Shown here: positions 28,496-36,990 of the stretch, piece by piece
Numbering within the stretch: position 1 is the stretch's first letter
How the letters are laid out: every line of letters begins with the position of its first letter
Source of the DNA: Oscillatoriales cyanobacterium CG2_30_40_61
Lineage (GTDB): Bacteria; Cyanobacteriota; Cyanobacteriia; Cyanobacteriales; Microcoleaceae
Length of the DNA stretch: 45,740 bases
Reading direction: 5' to 3'
NCBI GenBank assembly: GCA_001873365.1
Contig: MNYZ01000060.1
Span: forward strand, 1-45,740
Program-made: the position numbers and the translations under genes
The notes under the pieces: model-generated
Database searches by the model: none
What the model saw: the letters and a program-made list of their open reading frames with translations, nothing else
Told to the model about the DNA's origin: nothing

Positions 28496-29242
28496 ATGTG
28501 TAAATCCCCTGAATCTCACTTATACCTAAGTCTTCCCTGGTTAGGGTTGATGCTGGGAAATTCTCGACGGCATTGGGCCAAGTTATTAGGTCAAACCCTA
28601 TTAGAGACTTGGGACGAGGACAATGCCCAGCCCCCCCCGGCCCCCAAACAGGATTTGCCCTTAATTGTGGCTTCGGTGGTCGGTGAACCCAGCCCCTACT
28701 TGGCTAGATTCCCCCAGGTAAGGGTTTTGACCTTAGCCGATATTCCCCTCAAAGGAATTTATTCCACCCTGGGGATTGATCGGGCCCTGGGGGTCTTAGG
28801 AGGGGGAACCCACTATGGATGGCCGATTTTAGTGATTGATGCGGGAACGGCCCTCACTTTCACGGCCGCCGACGCCGATCAACGGTTAGTCGGAGGTGCT
28901 ATCCTACCCGGTTTAGGGCTACAAGGGTCTTCCCTGGCTCTGCAAACCGCCGCCTTGCCCAGAATTGAATTCCCTCCCCATCTACCGCCACGCTGGGCTA
29001 CCGCCACCCCAGAGGCAATTCAGAGCGGAATTATTTATACCCTGGTGGCCGGAATGCACGATTTTATCGAAGCCTGGCAAAGACAATATCCCCAGGGGCA
29101 GATGGTGATCACCGGAGGCGATCGCAATTTATTACTTTCCTATTTTACCAAGCAGTTTCAGGATAAGAGTATCCATCCTGTGGCCGATCCTGATCTAATA
29201 TTTCGGGGGATGGCGGCTCTGAAAAATGAACCTGATAAGTAA
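28496..29242 (+). CDS. coaX: Type III pantothenate kinase
   Basis: The 248-residue ASKHA-fold kinase phosphorylates pantothenate, the first step of coenzyme A synthesis. Motifs are the N-terminal phosphate loop (GNSRRHWAKL), IDAGTALTFTAAD with the catalytic Asp, GGAILPGLGLQ and the C-terminal ITGGD. The first motif is the diverged cyanobacterial form (LMLGNSRRHW in place of DIGNT). The base composition is GC-richer than most neighbours. The last 98 bp overlap the 3' end of the convergent alpha/beta-hydrolase gene. The ATG at 28496 fits, but no strong Shine-Dalgarno is present. Confidence 0.9.
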   Translation: MCKSPESHLYLSLPWLGLMLGNSRRHWAKLLGQTLLETWDEDNAQPPPAPKQDLPLIVASVVGEPSPYLARFPQVRVLTLADIPLKGIYSTLGIDRALGVLGGGTHYGWPILVIDAGTALTFTAADADQRLVGGAILPGLGLQGSSLALQTAALPRIEFPPHLPPRWATATPEAIQSGIIYTLVAGMHDFIEAWQRQYPQGQMVITGGDRNLLLSYFTKQFQDKSIHPVADPDLIFRGMAALKNEPDK

Positions 29243-30044
29243 TAAATTCCCGAATATATTGGGCGATAACTTCCGGCATTTGCCGGGGTAAATTCGGTTT
29301 TCCGCCCTCAATTCTCTGATATTGAGCCCTGGGTGCGATCTGAGAAAATGTTTGACTCTGGTTTAAGGCCGTGGCGGTATCTTCATCTCCTTGTAAGACC
29401 AAGGTGGGTAATTTCAACGACTCCAGAGGTTGATTCAATATTTCCTCTTGAATTTCTGCCCAACGACGACGGTATAATAGTTGACTGGCAACTGGCCATT
29501 CTAAGAGGATTTGGCGATCGCTAAACCAAGCCTTAATTTTTTTTCCCTGTCCGAATAGAAACGCTAAGGGATAAATCAGTTTTAAAAACCCAGCCAAGGG
29601 GGAAAAGTTAGAGGCTAATTGTCGCTTCCATCCCCATTCTTTTTGATAATTTGGAAATGTTATTCCCTCGGGGGCAATTACCACTAAACCCTTAACCATT
29701 TCGGGATATTTCAAGGCGTAACTGGTTGCTATCCAAGCTCCCAACCCATTACCAACTAAACATAATTCTTTAATTTTGAGGGTTTGAATATATTCAGCTA
29801 AACACTCAACTTGTAAATTAATTGAAGGGTGAATTTTCGTAAATGCTCGGGACTCTCCAGAGCCCAAGGTATCCGGTGCAAAACAATGGTGATCCAGACT
29901 TAAATGCTGCATCAAAGGCACCCACTGACTGCTATCAGTCCAAGACCCATGCAGAAAAACAATTGCCGGGCCATCACCGACCTCCCGCCAGAAAATCTGC
30001 CCCTGGGACACTTGAATCCGAAAATGATGAAATAATTGATACAT
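29145..30044 (-). CDS. Alpha/beta-hydrolase fold protein
   Basis: The 299-residue protein has the oxyanion motif FLHGSWTDSSQW (HGSW), the nucleophile region LVGNGLGAWIA (G-N-G-L-G, where the usual Ser of GxSxG is replaced by Gly) and late Asp/His-type segments (LQGDEDTATA). The elbow lacks a Ser or Cys nucleophile, so it may be a non-hydrolytic member or use another residue. Residues ~268-299 (after REFITYQ) are encoded antisense to the end of coaX and add an unusual Pro-rich tail. Substrate unknown. Confidence 0.8.
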   Translation of the reverse strand: MYQLFHHFRIQVSQGQIFWREVGDGPAIVFLHGSWTDSSQWVPLMQHLSLDHHCFAPDTLGSGESRAFTKIHPSINLQVECLAEYIQTLKIKELCLVGNGLGAWIATSYALKYPEMVKGLVVIAPEGITFPNYQKEWGWKRQLASNFSPLAGFLKLIYPLAFLFGQGKKIKAWFSDRQILLEWPVASQLLYRRRWAEIQEEILNQPLESLKLPTLVLQGDEDTATALNQSQTFSQIAPRAQYQRIEGGKPNLPRQMPEVIAQYIREFITYQVHFSEPPSPEILDQDRPQDGYSYPETAW

Positions 30045-30073
30045 CCTAAAATTTTAATATCGTGGACAAAACC

Positions 30074-30541
30074 TTAAGCTAAGGTCGTTACACCCTCTAA
30101 ATAGTCCTGAAGATGTCGTTCACAGTCATGGCTAAACTCGGAGGGGAGGGATGTAACCCGAAAGGCTTTAACCTCCGTAATTTCCTGGATGTCCTGAACT
30201 TGAAAGTTACCTTGAACATCTGCTTCTACGACCACACAAATCGAATGAACTCGCGGATCTCGATCAGGCGCAGAATAGACACCCACTAGACGGCGAATTT
30301 TCACCAATTCTAACCCAGTTTCCTCTGCCAGTTCTCGTTTAATAGTGGTGGGGATATCTTCACCCCAGTCTACCATTCCCCCAGGTAAAGCCCATTTGCC
30401 ATTATCTCGACGGCGCACCAATACAATTTTGCCATCGGGTAGAATTGGTATAATACTGGTTCCGGGGATAGGATGACGAAAAATAATTCCTAGTACGGTT
30501 TGTCCAAACTTCCAAACATATTTGGTAAAGGATACCACCAA
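30074..30541 (-). CDS. Nudix hydrolase
   Basis: The 155-residue protein has a complete Nudix box: G55-x5-E61-x7-R69-E70-x-x-E73-E74-x-G76 (GGMVDWGEDIPTTIKRELAE). The glutamates bind Mg2+ for cleavage of nucleoside-diphosphate-linked substrates. The segment VYSAPDRDPRVHSICVVVEA after the box is typical of ADP-sugar or NAD(P)H-type branches, but the substrate is not fixed by sequence. It is on the same strand as the hydrolase gene 30 bp downstream, so cotranscription is possible. Confidence 0.92.
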   Translation of the reverse strand: MVVSFTKYVWKFGQTVLGIIFRHPIPGTSIIPILPDGKIVLVRRRDNGKWALPGGMVDWGEDIPTTIKRELAEETGLELVKIRRLVGVYSAPDRDPRVHSICVVVEADVQGNFQVQDIQEITEVKAFRVTSLPSEFSHDCERHLQDYLEGVTTLA

Positions 30542-30637
30542 AGTGTTTTTTCTCCTATAATTAAAAACCTATAGGCGTTTTTAAGTTTTTACTACTCATT
30601 AGCCTATCTCTATTTTAAATAAATAATCAGGAAAATC

Positions 30638-31108
30638 CTAGGGTTTCCCCAGGGTTTGTAGAATTTCTAGGCTATGGGTTTCCGGTTTAACTTTCCGATA
30701 AATAGCTTCTATCCGACCCTGAGTATTAATCACAAAAGTATGGCGAAACACCCCGATAAATTCTTTCCCCATAAATTTTTTTAGTCCGTAACTGCCATAT
30801 TGAGTTGCAACTTTTCCTCCTTCATCAACTAATAGGGGAAAGGGTAACTGATATTTATTAATAAATCTACGATGAGCCGCCGAATTATCCGTACTGACCC
30901 CCAGAATAATTATATTTTTTTCCTGGTATTCTCGGTAATTATCCCGAAACCCACAGGCTTCCTTTGTACATCCAGGGGTATTATCCCGGGGGTAAAAGTA
31001 TAAAACCACCGTTTTCCCGCGAAAATCACTAAGACGGATAGGGTTTTCATCGCTATCGGGTAGAACAAAGTCCGGTGCTAAATCACCGGGGTTCAGGGTT
31101 ATGTCCAT
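30638..31108 (-). CDS. bcp: Peroxiredoxin Q / Bcp
   Basis: The 156-residue thiol peroxidase reduces hydrogen peroxide and organic hydroperoxides. The peroxidatic Cys47 in PRDNTPGCTKEACGFRD and the resolving Cys52 five residues later are the atypical two-Cys PrxQ signature. Electrons would come from thioredoxin. The length and the FPLLVDEGGKVATQYG segment match the family. There is no signal peptide, so it is cytosolic or stromal-side. It starts about 100 bp from the tRNA-Leu gene, with a stem-loop between. Confidence 0.94.
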   Translation of the reverse strand: MDITLNPGDLAPDFVLPDSDENPIRLSDFRGKTVVLYFYPRDNTPGCTKEACGFRDNYREYQEKNIIILGVSTDNSAAHRRFINKYQLPFPLLVDEGGKVATQYGSYGLKKFMGKEFIGVFRHTFVINTQGRIEAIYRKVKPETHSLEILQTLGKP

Positions 31109-31163
31109 TTTAAATAATTTTAATATTGGGTGATTGGGATAGGGAAACCTTTAAATAATGATA

Positions 31164-31179
31164 AAGCCCTAAAGGGCTT
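31164..31179 (-). terminator. Stem-loop downstream of tRNA-Leu
   Basis: AAGCCCT-AA-AGGGCTT is a perfect 7-bp stem with a two-base loop, followed on the minus strand by TATCATTATTT. It is placed to end the tRNA transcript before the peroxiredoxin gene. Confidence 0.55.
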
Positions 31180-31212
31180 ACTACGGGAGTGAAGCTCTTT
31201 AAGGCTTTGTAG

Positions 31213-31294
31213 TGGGCGGGAAGAGACTTGAACTCTTATGACCGAAGCCGCCGCATTTTGAGTGCGGTGCGTCTACCAATTCCGCCACCCGCCC
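31213..31294 (-). tRNA. tRNA-Leu (anticodon CAA)
   Basis: The minus strand folds into a class II tRNA of 82 nt. The acceptor arm GGGCGGG pairs with CCCGCCC plus discriminator A. The anticodon arm CCGCA-CTCAAAA-TGCGG gives anticodon CAA (decodes UUG), a long variable arm is present, and the T-arm loop has GTTCAAGTC. CCA is not encoded. The 5' end overlaps the last codons of the M48 protease frame. Confidence 0.95.
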
Positions 31295-32148
31295 TTTTGG
31301 TTGGTTTCACCATCATACACCATAAACTTTCTTTTTAGCAAGTCCTGATAATTCGGACTACTTGACCAACGATCAATTTCCCTGGCCCGTAGCACCGGGA
31401 GAGGATGGCTTAATTGGGCTGTTTGGGCTTGTTTAAGCAGTTCTCCGAGTTCGGTACTACTAATTTGATCATAGGTTCTGGCTTGGGCGACAAAGGCATC
31501 TAAGTTGAGTTGGGGGGCTAAACTGGGAGAGCCTCCCGACAATTTCATTAATACCGACATTACAATTCGGGGATCTTGGGTGGCGAGTAAGGCTGCCCGA
31601 TCGCAAGTAAATTCGGCACAGCGCACCCATTCCATTAACTGAGTTTGTAAACCCTGGGCCAAGATTGTTCCCCAGGGAGATAATTGATTAGCCGCTAATA
31701 CCACTAAATTCGCCAGGGTTAAATAAACCCCATGTTCACACTTTAAATGTCCCAACTCATGGGCAATCACCGCTTGAATTTCATCCGGGGTCAATAATTC
31801 AATTAACGACGTATGAATCACAATAAAAGGTTGTTTTCCCCGCATAGCAAAGGTATAGGCATTGGGAATAGGATTTTGGCGAATATAAAGTTGAGGAGGT
31901 TCTAAATCCAATATTTGGCAAGCATCTAATAATAATTGATGCAAATCAGGTAATTGTTTTTCACTCACCAAAATACTAGAAGCAATATTTTCTAAATAAA
32001 AAAACTGTTCTCCCACACCCCCTAACAATTGTCGTACTAATAAATCTAAACCAGGAAATTGTTTTAAATTATTTGTAGCTTGTAAATCCAAAGGATGGCG
32101 GAAATGATCAGCCCGTAGCCCAATTAAAGGAATAGTTGAAAATGTCAT
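31273..32148 (-). CDS. M48-family zinc metallopeptidase (HtpX/Ste24-like)
   Basis: The ATG at 32148 gives 291 residues beginning MTFSTIPLIGLRADHFRH. A much longer upstream frame runs into the neighbouring gene and is rejected. The zinc motif HELGH spans residues 130-134 (IAHELGHLKCEH) and the third ligand probably lies in AEFTCDRAALLA. The family degrades misfolded membrane or membrane-associated proteins. Only weakly hydrophobic stretches (for example LANLVVLAANQL) are present, so membrane attachment is peripheral. The last seven codons and the stop lie inside the tRNA-Leu gene. Confidence 0.87.
   Translation of the reverse strand: MTFSTIPLIGLRADHFRHPLDLQATNNLKQFPGLDLLVRQLLGGVGEQFFYLENIASSILVSEKQLPDLHQLLLDACQILDLEPPQLYIRQNPIPNAYTFAMRGKQPFIVIHTSLIELLTPDEIQAVIAHELGHLKCEHGVYLTLANLVVLAANQLSPWGTILAQGLQTQLMEWVRCAEFTCDRAALLATQDPRIVMSVLMKLSGGSPSLAPQLNLDAFVAQARTYDQISSTELGELLKQAQTAQLSHPLPVLRAREIDRWSSSPNYQDLLKRKFMVYDGETNQKGGWRNW
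31312..31341 (-). promoter_or_regulatory. Candidate sigma-70 promoter for tRNA-Leu
   Basis: On the minus strand TTGCTA, an 18-bp spacer and TATGAT end 17 bp before the mature tRNA 5' end. It lies inside the 3' part of the M48 protease gene. The match is moderate and unproven. Confidence 0.35.
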
Positions 32149-32207
32149 AATAGGTAATTTTGCTATAGAGTCAAGACTTTTGGCTGTTTTTTTGTGTTCT
32201 TGATATT

Positions 32208-32231
32208 CTTTGTGTCTTTGTGTCTTTGTGG
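32208..32231. repeat. TTTGTGTC short tandem repeat
   Basis: About three copies of the 8-mer CTTTGTGT lie upstream of the M48 gene. The complementary pattern (ACACAAAGACACTAAGACAC) occurs at 18491-18512. This is a dispersed short repeat of cyanobacterial spacers. Confidence 0.5.
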
Positions 32232-32270
32232 TTAAATCAACCCTCCCGCGCGTAAAAATACCAATTCTAA

Positions 32271-33878
32271 CTAACGTCTTTTCCACCAGACAAACACCCC
32301 CATTCCAAACCCGAATAAGGGCAAAACCAATAACGCCAACCAACTCAAAGTTTGTCCTAAAGTTGGGGTCATGGCAATTCGGCGACTGGTAGCTAATTTC
32401 GGACGAATAGATAAAGTTTCTTGGTCGGACTGACTCAACCAACTGACAGAATTAAGAAACACATCAGCATTCAGTTGCTGACCAAACCAGCCATTGGTGG
32501 CAAATTGGGAATTTCCGAACACCACTAACCGGGCTTCGGGTTTCTCTGGAGAGGGCTGGGAGGATGGTTGAGTTTCCGACTTTTCAGCCTGTTTCTGGGG
32601 ACGACTCAAGGCCACTCCTAGGGATAGGGGGCCAGGTCGGTCTACTTCCGGGTTGAGCTTGAGTTCAGGACTTTTGAGATCACTTTCCGCCCAGGTTTGA
32701 TCATTTGTCCAAATTAAGGGACTTTCGGTAATCCCATCAATAGTGCGGGTTTCCACCGGACTGGCGTAGGGATAAATCGAAATTCCATTACCAAAATCTT
32801 GAGTAATCGGATGTTTACCATATTCTCGCACAATCGGAACTGTCGGCCCCAAACCCACTAAACGGCCACCCCCCGACCCATCAATGGCCAGGCGCGGATC
32901 AACTTTAACCCCCCATTTTTCTAGGAGTTGATCTAAACCATGATTAGTTTGCGGGTCTAATAATAATAAAACACTACCTCCTTGATCTAAATAGGTTTCT
33001 AGGGCCTTAACTTCTCCTTCAAATAATTTCCGTTGAGGACTAGCAAGAATAATCACATCCGCATCCGCCGGAACAGCAGTTTGTTCAGCTAAATTTAACG
33101 GTTCGGCGATAAAATTCTTGTCGGTTAAACTTTTGATCGCCTCCGATAATCCTCCCTGTCCCTCGGTTAAGGGTCGTTCTCCATGACCTTGTATAAAGTA
33201 AACTTTGGAAGTCCGGTTACTGAATAATTGTTCAATATTATTGGTAAGTTTTAATTCGGTTAAGGGTTCTAAGGCTTCTTTGCTTACCCGTTGTCGTTTT
33301 TTTCCTGACTCTAAATAGATTTCGCCAAACTCTTTCACCCCAAATTGTTGCGCCAGTCCTGGTTGAGCTTGGGGGTCGATAAATTCATACTGAAAATTTT
33401 TACCCCCAAGGCGTTGATAGTTGGTTAATAATTCTTGAATTTGGGGATTTTTCCCTCGGTCGAAAACCCAAACTTTTATGGGTTGTTCAACGGTTTTAAC
33501 TAGGTTTTGGGTTTGGGGAGACAGGGTAAATTGTTGATTTTCGGTTAAATCAATACGGAAGTTATTTCTAATCGCGACAAAATTAATTAATCCTAAAATT
33601 AAGAATACAGAAACCGTCGAGGCTAAAGCATTTGTTCCGGCTTGGGTAGAGCGGCGACTCCAATAGGGAGTTTGAGAATGATCCTGGGGTTTAAAATAGG
33701 CTTGGAATAAAAACCATAATCCTAAAATTACAACTCCGGTAATGATTAAGATTAAAGGAATTGGTTCCCAACTGCCGATCACGACCCCCGCAGATAATCC
33801 CATGACGATCAAACTAGGGCCAAGCCAGAATAGGAATTGTATCAATTGACGATTGATTTTAAATTGGGTTTTGAGCAT
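32271..33878 (-). CDS. GldG-like ABC-associated membrane protein
   Basis: From the ATG at 33878 the product is 535 residues. It has membrane segments near the N-terminus (residues ~15-35, 40-60 and 85-105), a large extracytoplasmic domain with the GldG/intraflagellar-like fold (VYFIQGHGERPL and DVIILASPQRKLFEGEVKAL), and a final membrane anchor (~510-530, LLVLPLFGFGMGVFVWW). In Bacteroidetes the homologue works with GldA and GldF. Here the same three-gene order is kept: ATPase, permease, then this gene with only 4 bp between it and the permease stop. The cargo in cyanobacteria is unknown. Confidence 0.87.
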   Translation of the reverse strand: MLKTQFKINRQLIQFLFWLGPSLIVMGLSAGVVIGSWEPIPLILIITGVVILGLWFLFQAYFKPQDHSQTPYWSRRSTQAGTNALASTVSVFLILGLINFVAIRNNFRIDLTENQQFTLSPQTQNLVKTVEQPIKVWVFDRGKNPQIQELLTNYQRLGGKNFQYEFIDPQAQPGLAQQFGVKEFGEIYLESGKKRQRVSKEALEPLTELKLTNNIEQLFSNRTSKVYFIQGHGERPLTEGQGGLSEAIKSLTDKNFIAEPLNLAEQTAVPADADVIILASPQRKLFEGEVKALETYLDQGGSVLLLLDPQTNHGLDQLLEKWGVKVDPRLAIDGSGGGRLVGLGPTVPIVREYGKHPITQDFGNGISIYPYASPVETRTIDGITESPLIWTNDQTWAESDLKSPELKLNPEVDRPGPLSLGVALSRPQKQAEKSETQPSSQPSPEKPEARLVVFGNSQFATNGWFGQQLNADVFLNSVSWLSQSDQETLSIRPKLATSRRIAMTPTLGQTLSWLALLVLPLFGFGMGVFVWWKRR

Positions 33879-33882
33879 ATTA

Positions 33883-34683
33883 TTAAGAACGTTGGAAGCG
33901 TAAAGCATCAATGGACTGTGCTGTTAGAAATACCCCTAAAATAATATAACTGGCTAACAGGACTATACTACTACTATCCACAATTCCTCGGATAAAGTTA
34001 GTATAACTAGAAATTAGAGATAATTGTTTTAACCCCTCTCCTACAACTCCTCCCAGACTTCCACCAATTAAGTCAATTACCCATAAAAATAAAACCAATG
34101 CAAAGGTAAATACCGCCGCCAAAATTGTACTATCGGTCAGGGAAGAAATAAACATTCCCAGGGATAAAATTCCCGCCGCCAATAAAATTAACCCTAAATG
34201 AGCTAATAAAAATAACCCCGGAGAAACTGGAGGTTGAGATGGGCTGAAGGCTAAGGCTTGCAATCCCATTAAGGGTAAAATCATTGTTAGATAAAATGTC
34301 AGTACCCCTAGCAATTTTCCCGTAGCGATCGCCCAATTTGTTAGGGGAGAAGTCGCTAACAGTTCCAAAGTTCCCAGTTTCCGTTCTTCTGCATATAAAC
34401 CCATAGACAACATCGGTAACACAAATAACGATAAGGTTCCAATCAAACGCAAATACACTTGTAAAAATTCATAGGGTAAATCAATCGGGGGTTCAGTAAT
34501 TCCCATCTGATCTCGGTAGGCAACCTGTTGAATTAACCCTTCTGGCCCTAATAAAATCGCAATAAAAAAGTATCCGGTAATTAGCCAAAAAACTCCAGCA
34601 ATGGAGTATGCTAGGGGAGAGGCAAAATACCCCTGTAATTCCTTGCGATAAATTGCCAGAATATTGTTCAAAATTATTAACAT
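33883..34683 (-). CDS. ABC-2 type transporter permease (GldF-like)
   Basis: The 266-residue protein has six membrane segments and the ABC-2 pattern: YRKELQGYFASPLAYSIAGVFW at the start, then LPMLSMGLYAEERKLGTLELLATSPLTNW, the hallmark of this permease family. It forms the membrane pore with the ATPase gene directly upstream, whose stop is two bases before this ATG. Export of an unknown substrate is inferred. The GldG-like gene follows after 4 bp, so all three form one operon. Confidence 0.9.
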   Translation of the reverse strand: MLIILNNILAIYRKELQGYFASPLAYSIAGVFWLITGYFFIAILLGPEGLIQQVAYRDQMGITEPPIDLPYEFLQVYLRLIGTLSLFVLPMLSMGLYAEERKLGTLELLATSPLTNWAIATGKLLGVLTFYLTMILPLMGLQALAFSPSQPPVSPGLFLLAHLGLILLAAGILSLGMFISSLTDSTILAAVFTFALVLFLWVIDLIGGSLGGVVGEGLKQLSLISSYTNFIRGIVDSSSIVLLASYIILGVFLTAQSIDALRFQRS

Positions 34684-34685
34684 AA

Positions 34686-35789
34686 TTATTCCTCCTCCTG
34701 ATCTAATGTTAAATTTTTAGGTTGAGAATCAGGATCTTCTATATGTTTAGATTCGGTGATTCCCAATTCTGAACTAATATTTTCCTCTATTTCCAGATTC
34801 TCTACAGTCTGGGAGTCTGTTGTTGTAATCAACTCGGTTTTTCCCGGCTGAGTTTGGGTAGTTAACTCTAAAAATACATCTTCCAAACTCGCACGAGTCC
34901 GCCGCAGTTCATATACCTTCAAATCTGCTGCTAGTAACACCGCTAAAATTTCCGGCGCAGGATAAGAATCTAGTTCACAACCCAACCGCCATATCCCTCG
35001 GTTTGACTCCCCCAAATTACCCACTTTTTCAATAACTTTTACCCCCGATATCTGTTTCAACCCGGCTAATTTTTCCGCCTCTATTTCTTGGTCGAGTTCT
35101 ACTTCATATCCCGAACCTCCCGTCAACTGTTCCATCAGGGTTTCCGGTGTCCCCGTAGCTACAATTTCACCTCGGTTAATAATCGCCACTTGGCTACAGG
35201 TCATACTAACTTCCGGTAGAATATGGGTTGATAAAATAATCGTATGACTCCCGGCTAAACTCTTAATTAAATTCCGGACTTCAATAATTTGTCGCGGGTC
35301 TAGCCCAACCGTGGGTTCATCTAATACAATTACAGGTGGATCATGGACAATGGCTTGAGCAATTCCTACCCGTTGACGGTAGCCTTTCGATAATTTTCTG
35401 ATTAGGGATTTTCGCCTTTCTAATAACCCGCATTTTCTCATCGCCGTTTCTACGTTGGTTTGGCGATCGCCCGCCGATACTTGTTTAATTTGCGCGACAA
35501 AATACAAATATCCTTCCACGGTCATATCGGGATATAACGGTGGATTTTCTGGTAAATAACCAATCCGTTGTCGCACATCCATGGATTTTTCATGCACATC
35601 AAACCCGGCAATTCTCGCAGTTCCACTGGTAGCCGGAAGATAGGCCGATAAAATTCGCAGGGTGGTGGTTTTTCCCGCCCCATTCGGCCCTAAAAATCCT
35701 AAGATTGCCCCAGGTTCCACCGCAAAGGAAACATCCCGCAGCGCTACAGTAGAACCGTAGGTTTTACACAACTTTTCAACTTCAATCAT
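34686..35789 (-). CDS. ABC transporter ATPase (GldA-like)
   Basis: The 367-residue ATPase has Walker A GPNGAGKT (residues 34-41), signature LSKGYRQRVGIAQA (~138-151) and Walker B VIVLDEPTVGLDP, then the ABC-2 exporter C-terminal domain (~215-310). The last ~55 residues are an acidic Glu/Ser-rich tail that is longer than usual. It powers the ABC-2 permease encoded next. The operon is read on the minus strand and starts after a long spacer that contains a Fur-box-like palindrome. Confidence 0.92.
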   Translation of the reverse strand: MIEVEKLCKTYGSTVALRDVSFAVEPGAILGFLGPNGAGKTTTLRILSAYLPATSGTARIAGFDVHEKSMDVRQRIGYLPENPPLYPDMTVEGYLYFVAQIKQVSAGDRQTNVETAMRKCGLLERRKSLIRKLSKGYRQRVGIAQAIVHDPPVIVLDEPTVGLDPRQIIEVRNLIKSLAGSHTIILSTHILPEVSMTCSQVAIINRGEIVATGTPETLMEQLTGGSGYEVELDQEIEAEKLAGLKQISGVKVIEKVGNLGESNRGIWRLGCELDSYPAPEILAVLLAADLKVYELRRTRASLEDVFLELTTQTQPGKTELITTTDSQTVENLEIEENISSELGITESKHIEDPDSQPKNLTLDQEEE

Positions 35790-36416
35790 GCTGAGTGCTA
35801 GAGCAACGTTTCTTACTTTAGCTTGAAACGGACATTCAATTATCTACTATTATTTTTAACTCTATTATCCCCCATCCCCGAAGGCAAAACTCATAAGTAA
35901 AAATAATAAATCTGTACAGAGTATTTTAAACTTTAAAACATTCGCAATTGTAAACAACTGTAAACTGCCAAATTATTGAGAATAATTCTCATATTTTTAA
36001 CGAAAAATCAGGGGGTTGACAGGATGAGGTGGATGATGTAGAATTTTTGTCAAGATACCAAAATGGCTTTTTTGTCTAAAAAATTACAAAAAGTGGCTGT
36101 AACCCTAATGATATTGTTGATTTAAGCAATTTTATCCTGGATTAGGGGGGCATTTCTACAAAAAAACTCCGGGCTTAATCCCCCTCGTGAAATATTTTTG
36201 ATTATTACGAACTGTAAAGATTTGTAATTGCTATTGACAAAACCAAAAAAGTATGTAATGTCTTGATATAGAGGATATAAGTATTCTTTCTGCTGCCTAG
36301 AATAGTAAAATAATTAAAAGTCATAAACCCAATTAATGGAGCATCGGGATCTCAAAATTCTCCTGAGTTTATCAAACCCTCGGTGAAGTCAAAATCAAAT
36401 TACACCCCGAATAAAA
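35790..36416. other. 627-bp AT-rich spacer between divergent genes
   Basis: It holds the divergent promoters of the ABC operon (minus) and the SH3-like gene (plus). Apart from the palindrome at 35977-35991 I see no feature I can name and no credible open frame. Confidence 0.4.
35977..35991. promoter_or_regulatory. Fur-box-like 7-1-7 palindrome
   Basis: TGAGAAT-A-ATTCTCA is a perfect 7-1-7 inverted repeat of the form bound by Fur-family repressors (consensus TGATAATnATTATCA, two mismatches in symmetric positions). It lies 188 bp upstream of the ABC ATPase start and 426 bp from the SH3-like gene. Confidence 0.35.
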
Positions 36417-36896
36417 ATGCGATTAATTATTACTCACACCACCCTGTTAAAATTGCATCCTGTTGATTCCTCAACCTTAACAGAGACTCAAAAAATCAAT
36501 TTTCCGCTCGGAAGTCGCTTAATTATAAGTAGCTACGAGGAGCATAACCCCGATCATTACAAACTTACATTAGCTGCATCCTTAGGTAGTGGCAAAGATA
36601 AAAGTATGGTTTGGTATGTATACAAACCCCATGCTTTTATTCTACCTTCTGACCGAGAGTTTGCTACCGTGAATTTATCCACGGACACCCATCTTAATGT
36701 TCGTTCATCTCCTAATGTTGTTTCGGATAATATAATTTATAAAATCCCCAATCAGATTGATGTCGAATTAATTGAATGTTGCTTTAATCAACAATTATGG
36801 TGGTTAGGAAAACCGTTAGGTGATGATAAAAAAGCCTATGGCTGGATGTCAGCAAAATATTTAAACCTTTATACTCCAGAAGGGTGTTCGCTGTAA
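36417..36896 (+). CDS. Bacterial SH3-like domain protein
   Basis: The 159-residue protein has no signal peptide that I can see. The C-terminal half contains an SH3b-type fold signature, LSTDTHLNVRSSPNVVSDNI, ending in a Trp-rich strand WWLGKPLG and the closing GWMSAKYL. The first half (residues 1-75) may be a second, diverged SH3 repeat, with PLGSRLIISSYEE. SH3b domains usually bind peptidoglycan or proteins. It is convergent with the oxygenase gene on the other strand. Confidence 0.72.
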   Translation: MRLIITHTTLLKLHPVDSSTLTETQKINFPLGSRLIISSYEEHNPDHYKLTLAASLGSGKDKSMVWYVYKPHAFILPSDREFATVNLSTDTHLNVRSSPNVVSDNIIYKIPNQIDVELIECCFNQQLWWLGKPLGDDKKAYGWMSAKYLNLYTPEGCSL

Positions 36897-36990
36897 TGGT
36901 TTTCTTGATTAATCCAATTTTCAATCAAGGGTTAAAAAGCGGTCAGTCTTTAAACAAGGCGATCGCTTTTTGCAACTATCAAATATTGAA

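Noticed and set aside
31213-31294. A fragment of an M48 gene instead of a tRNA
   Set aside because: The cloverleaf, long variable arm, T-arm GTTCAAGTC and anticodon loop are all complete, so the tRNA is real even though a protein frame also ends in it.
32149-32442. Long N-terminal extension of the M48 protease
   Set aside because: It would run into the end of the GldG-like gene and through the TTTGTGTC repeat, and the family starts near MTFSTIPLIGL. The ATG at 32148 is preferred.
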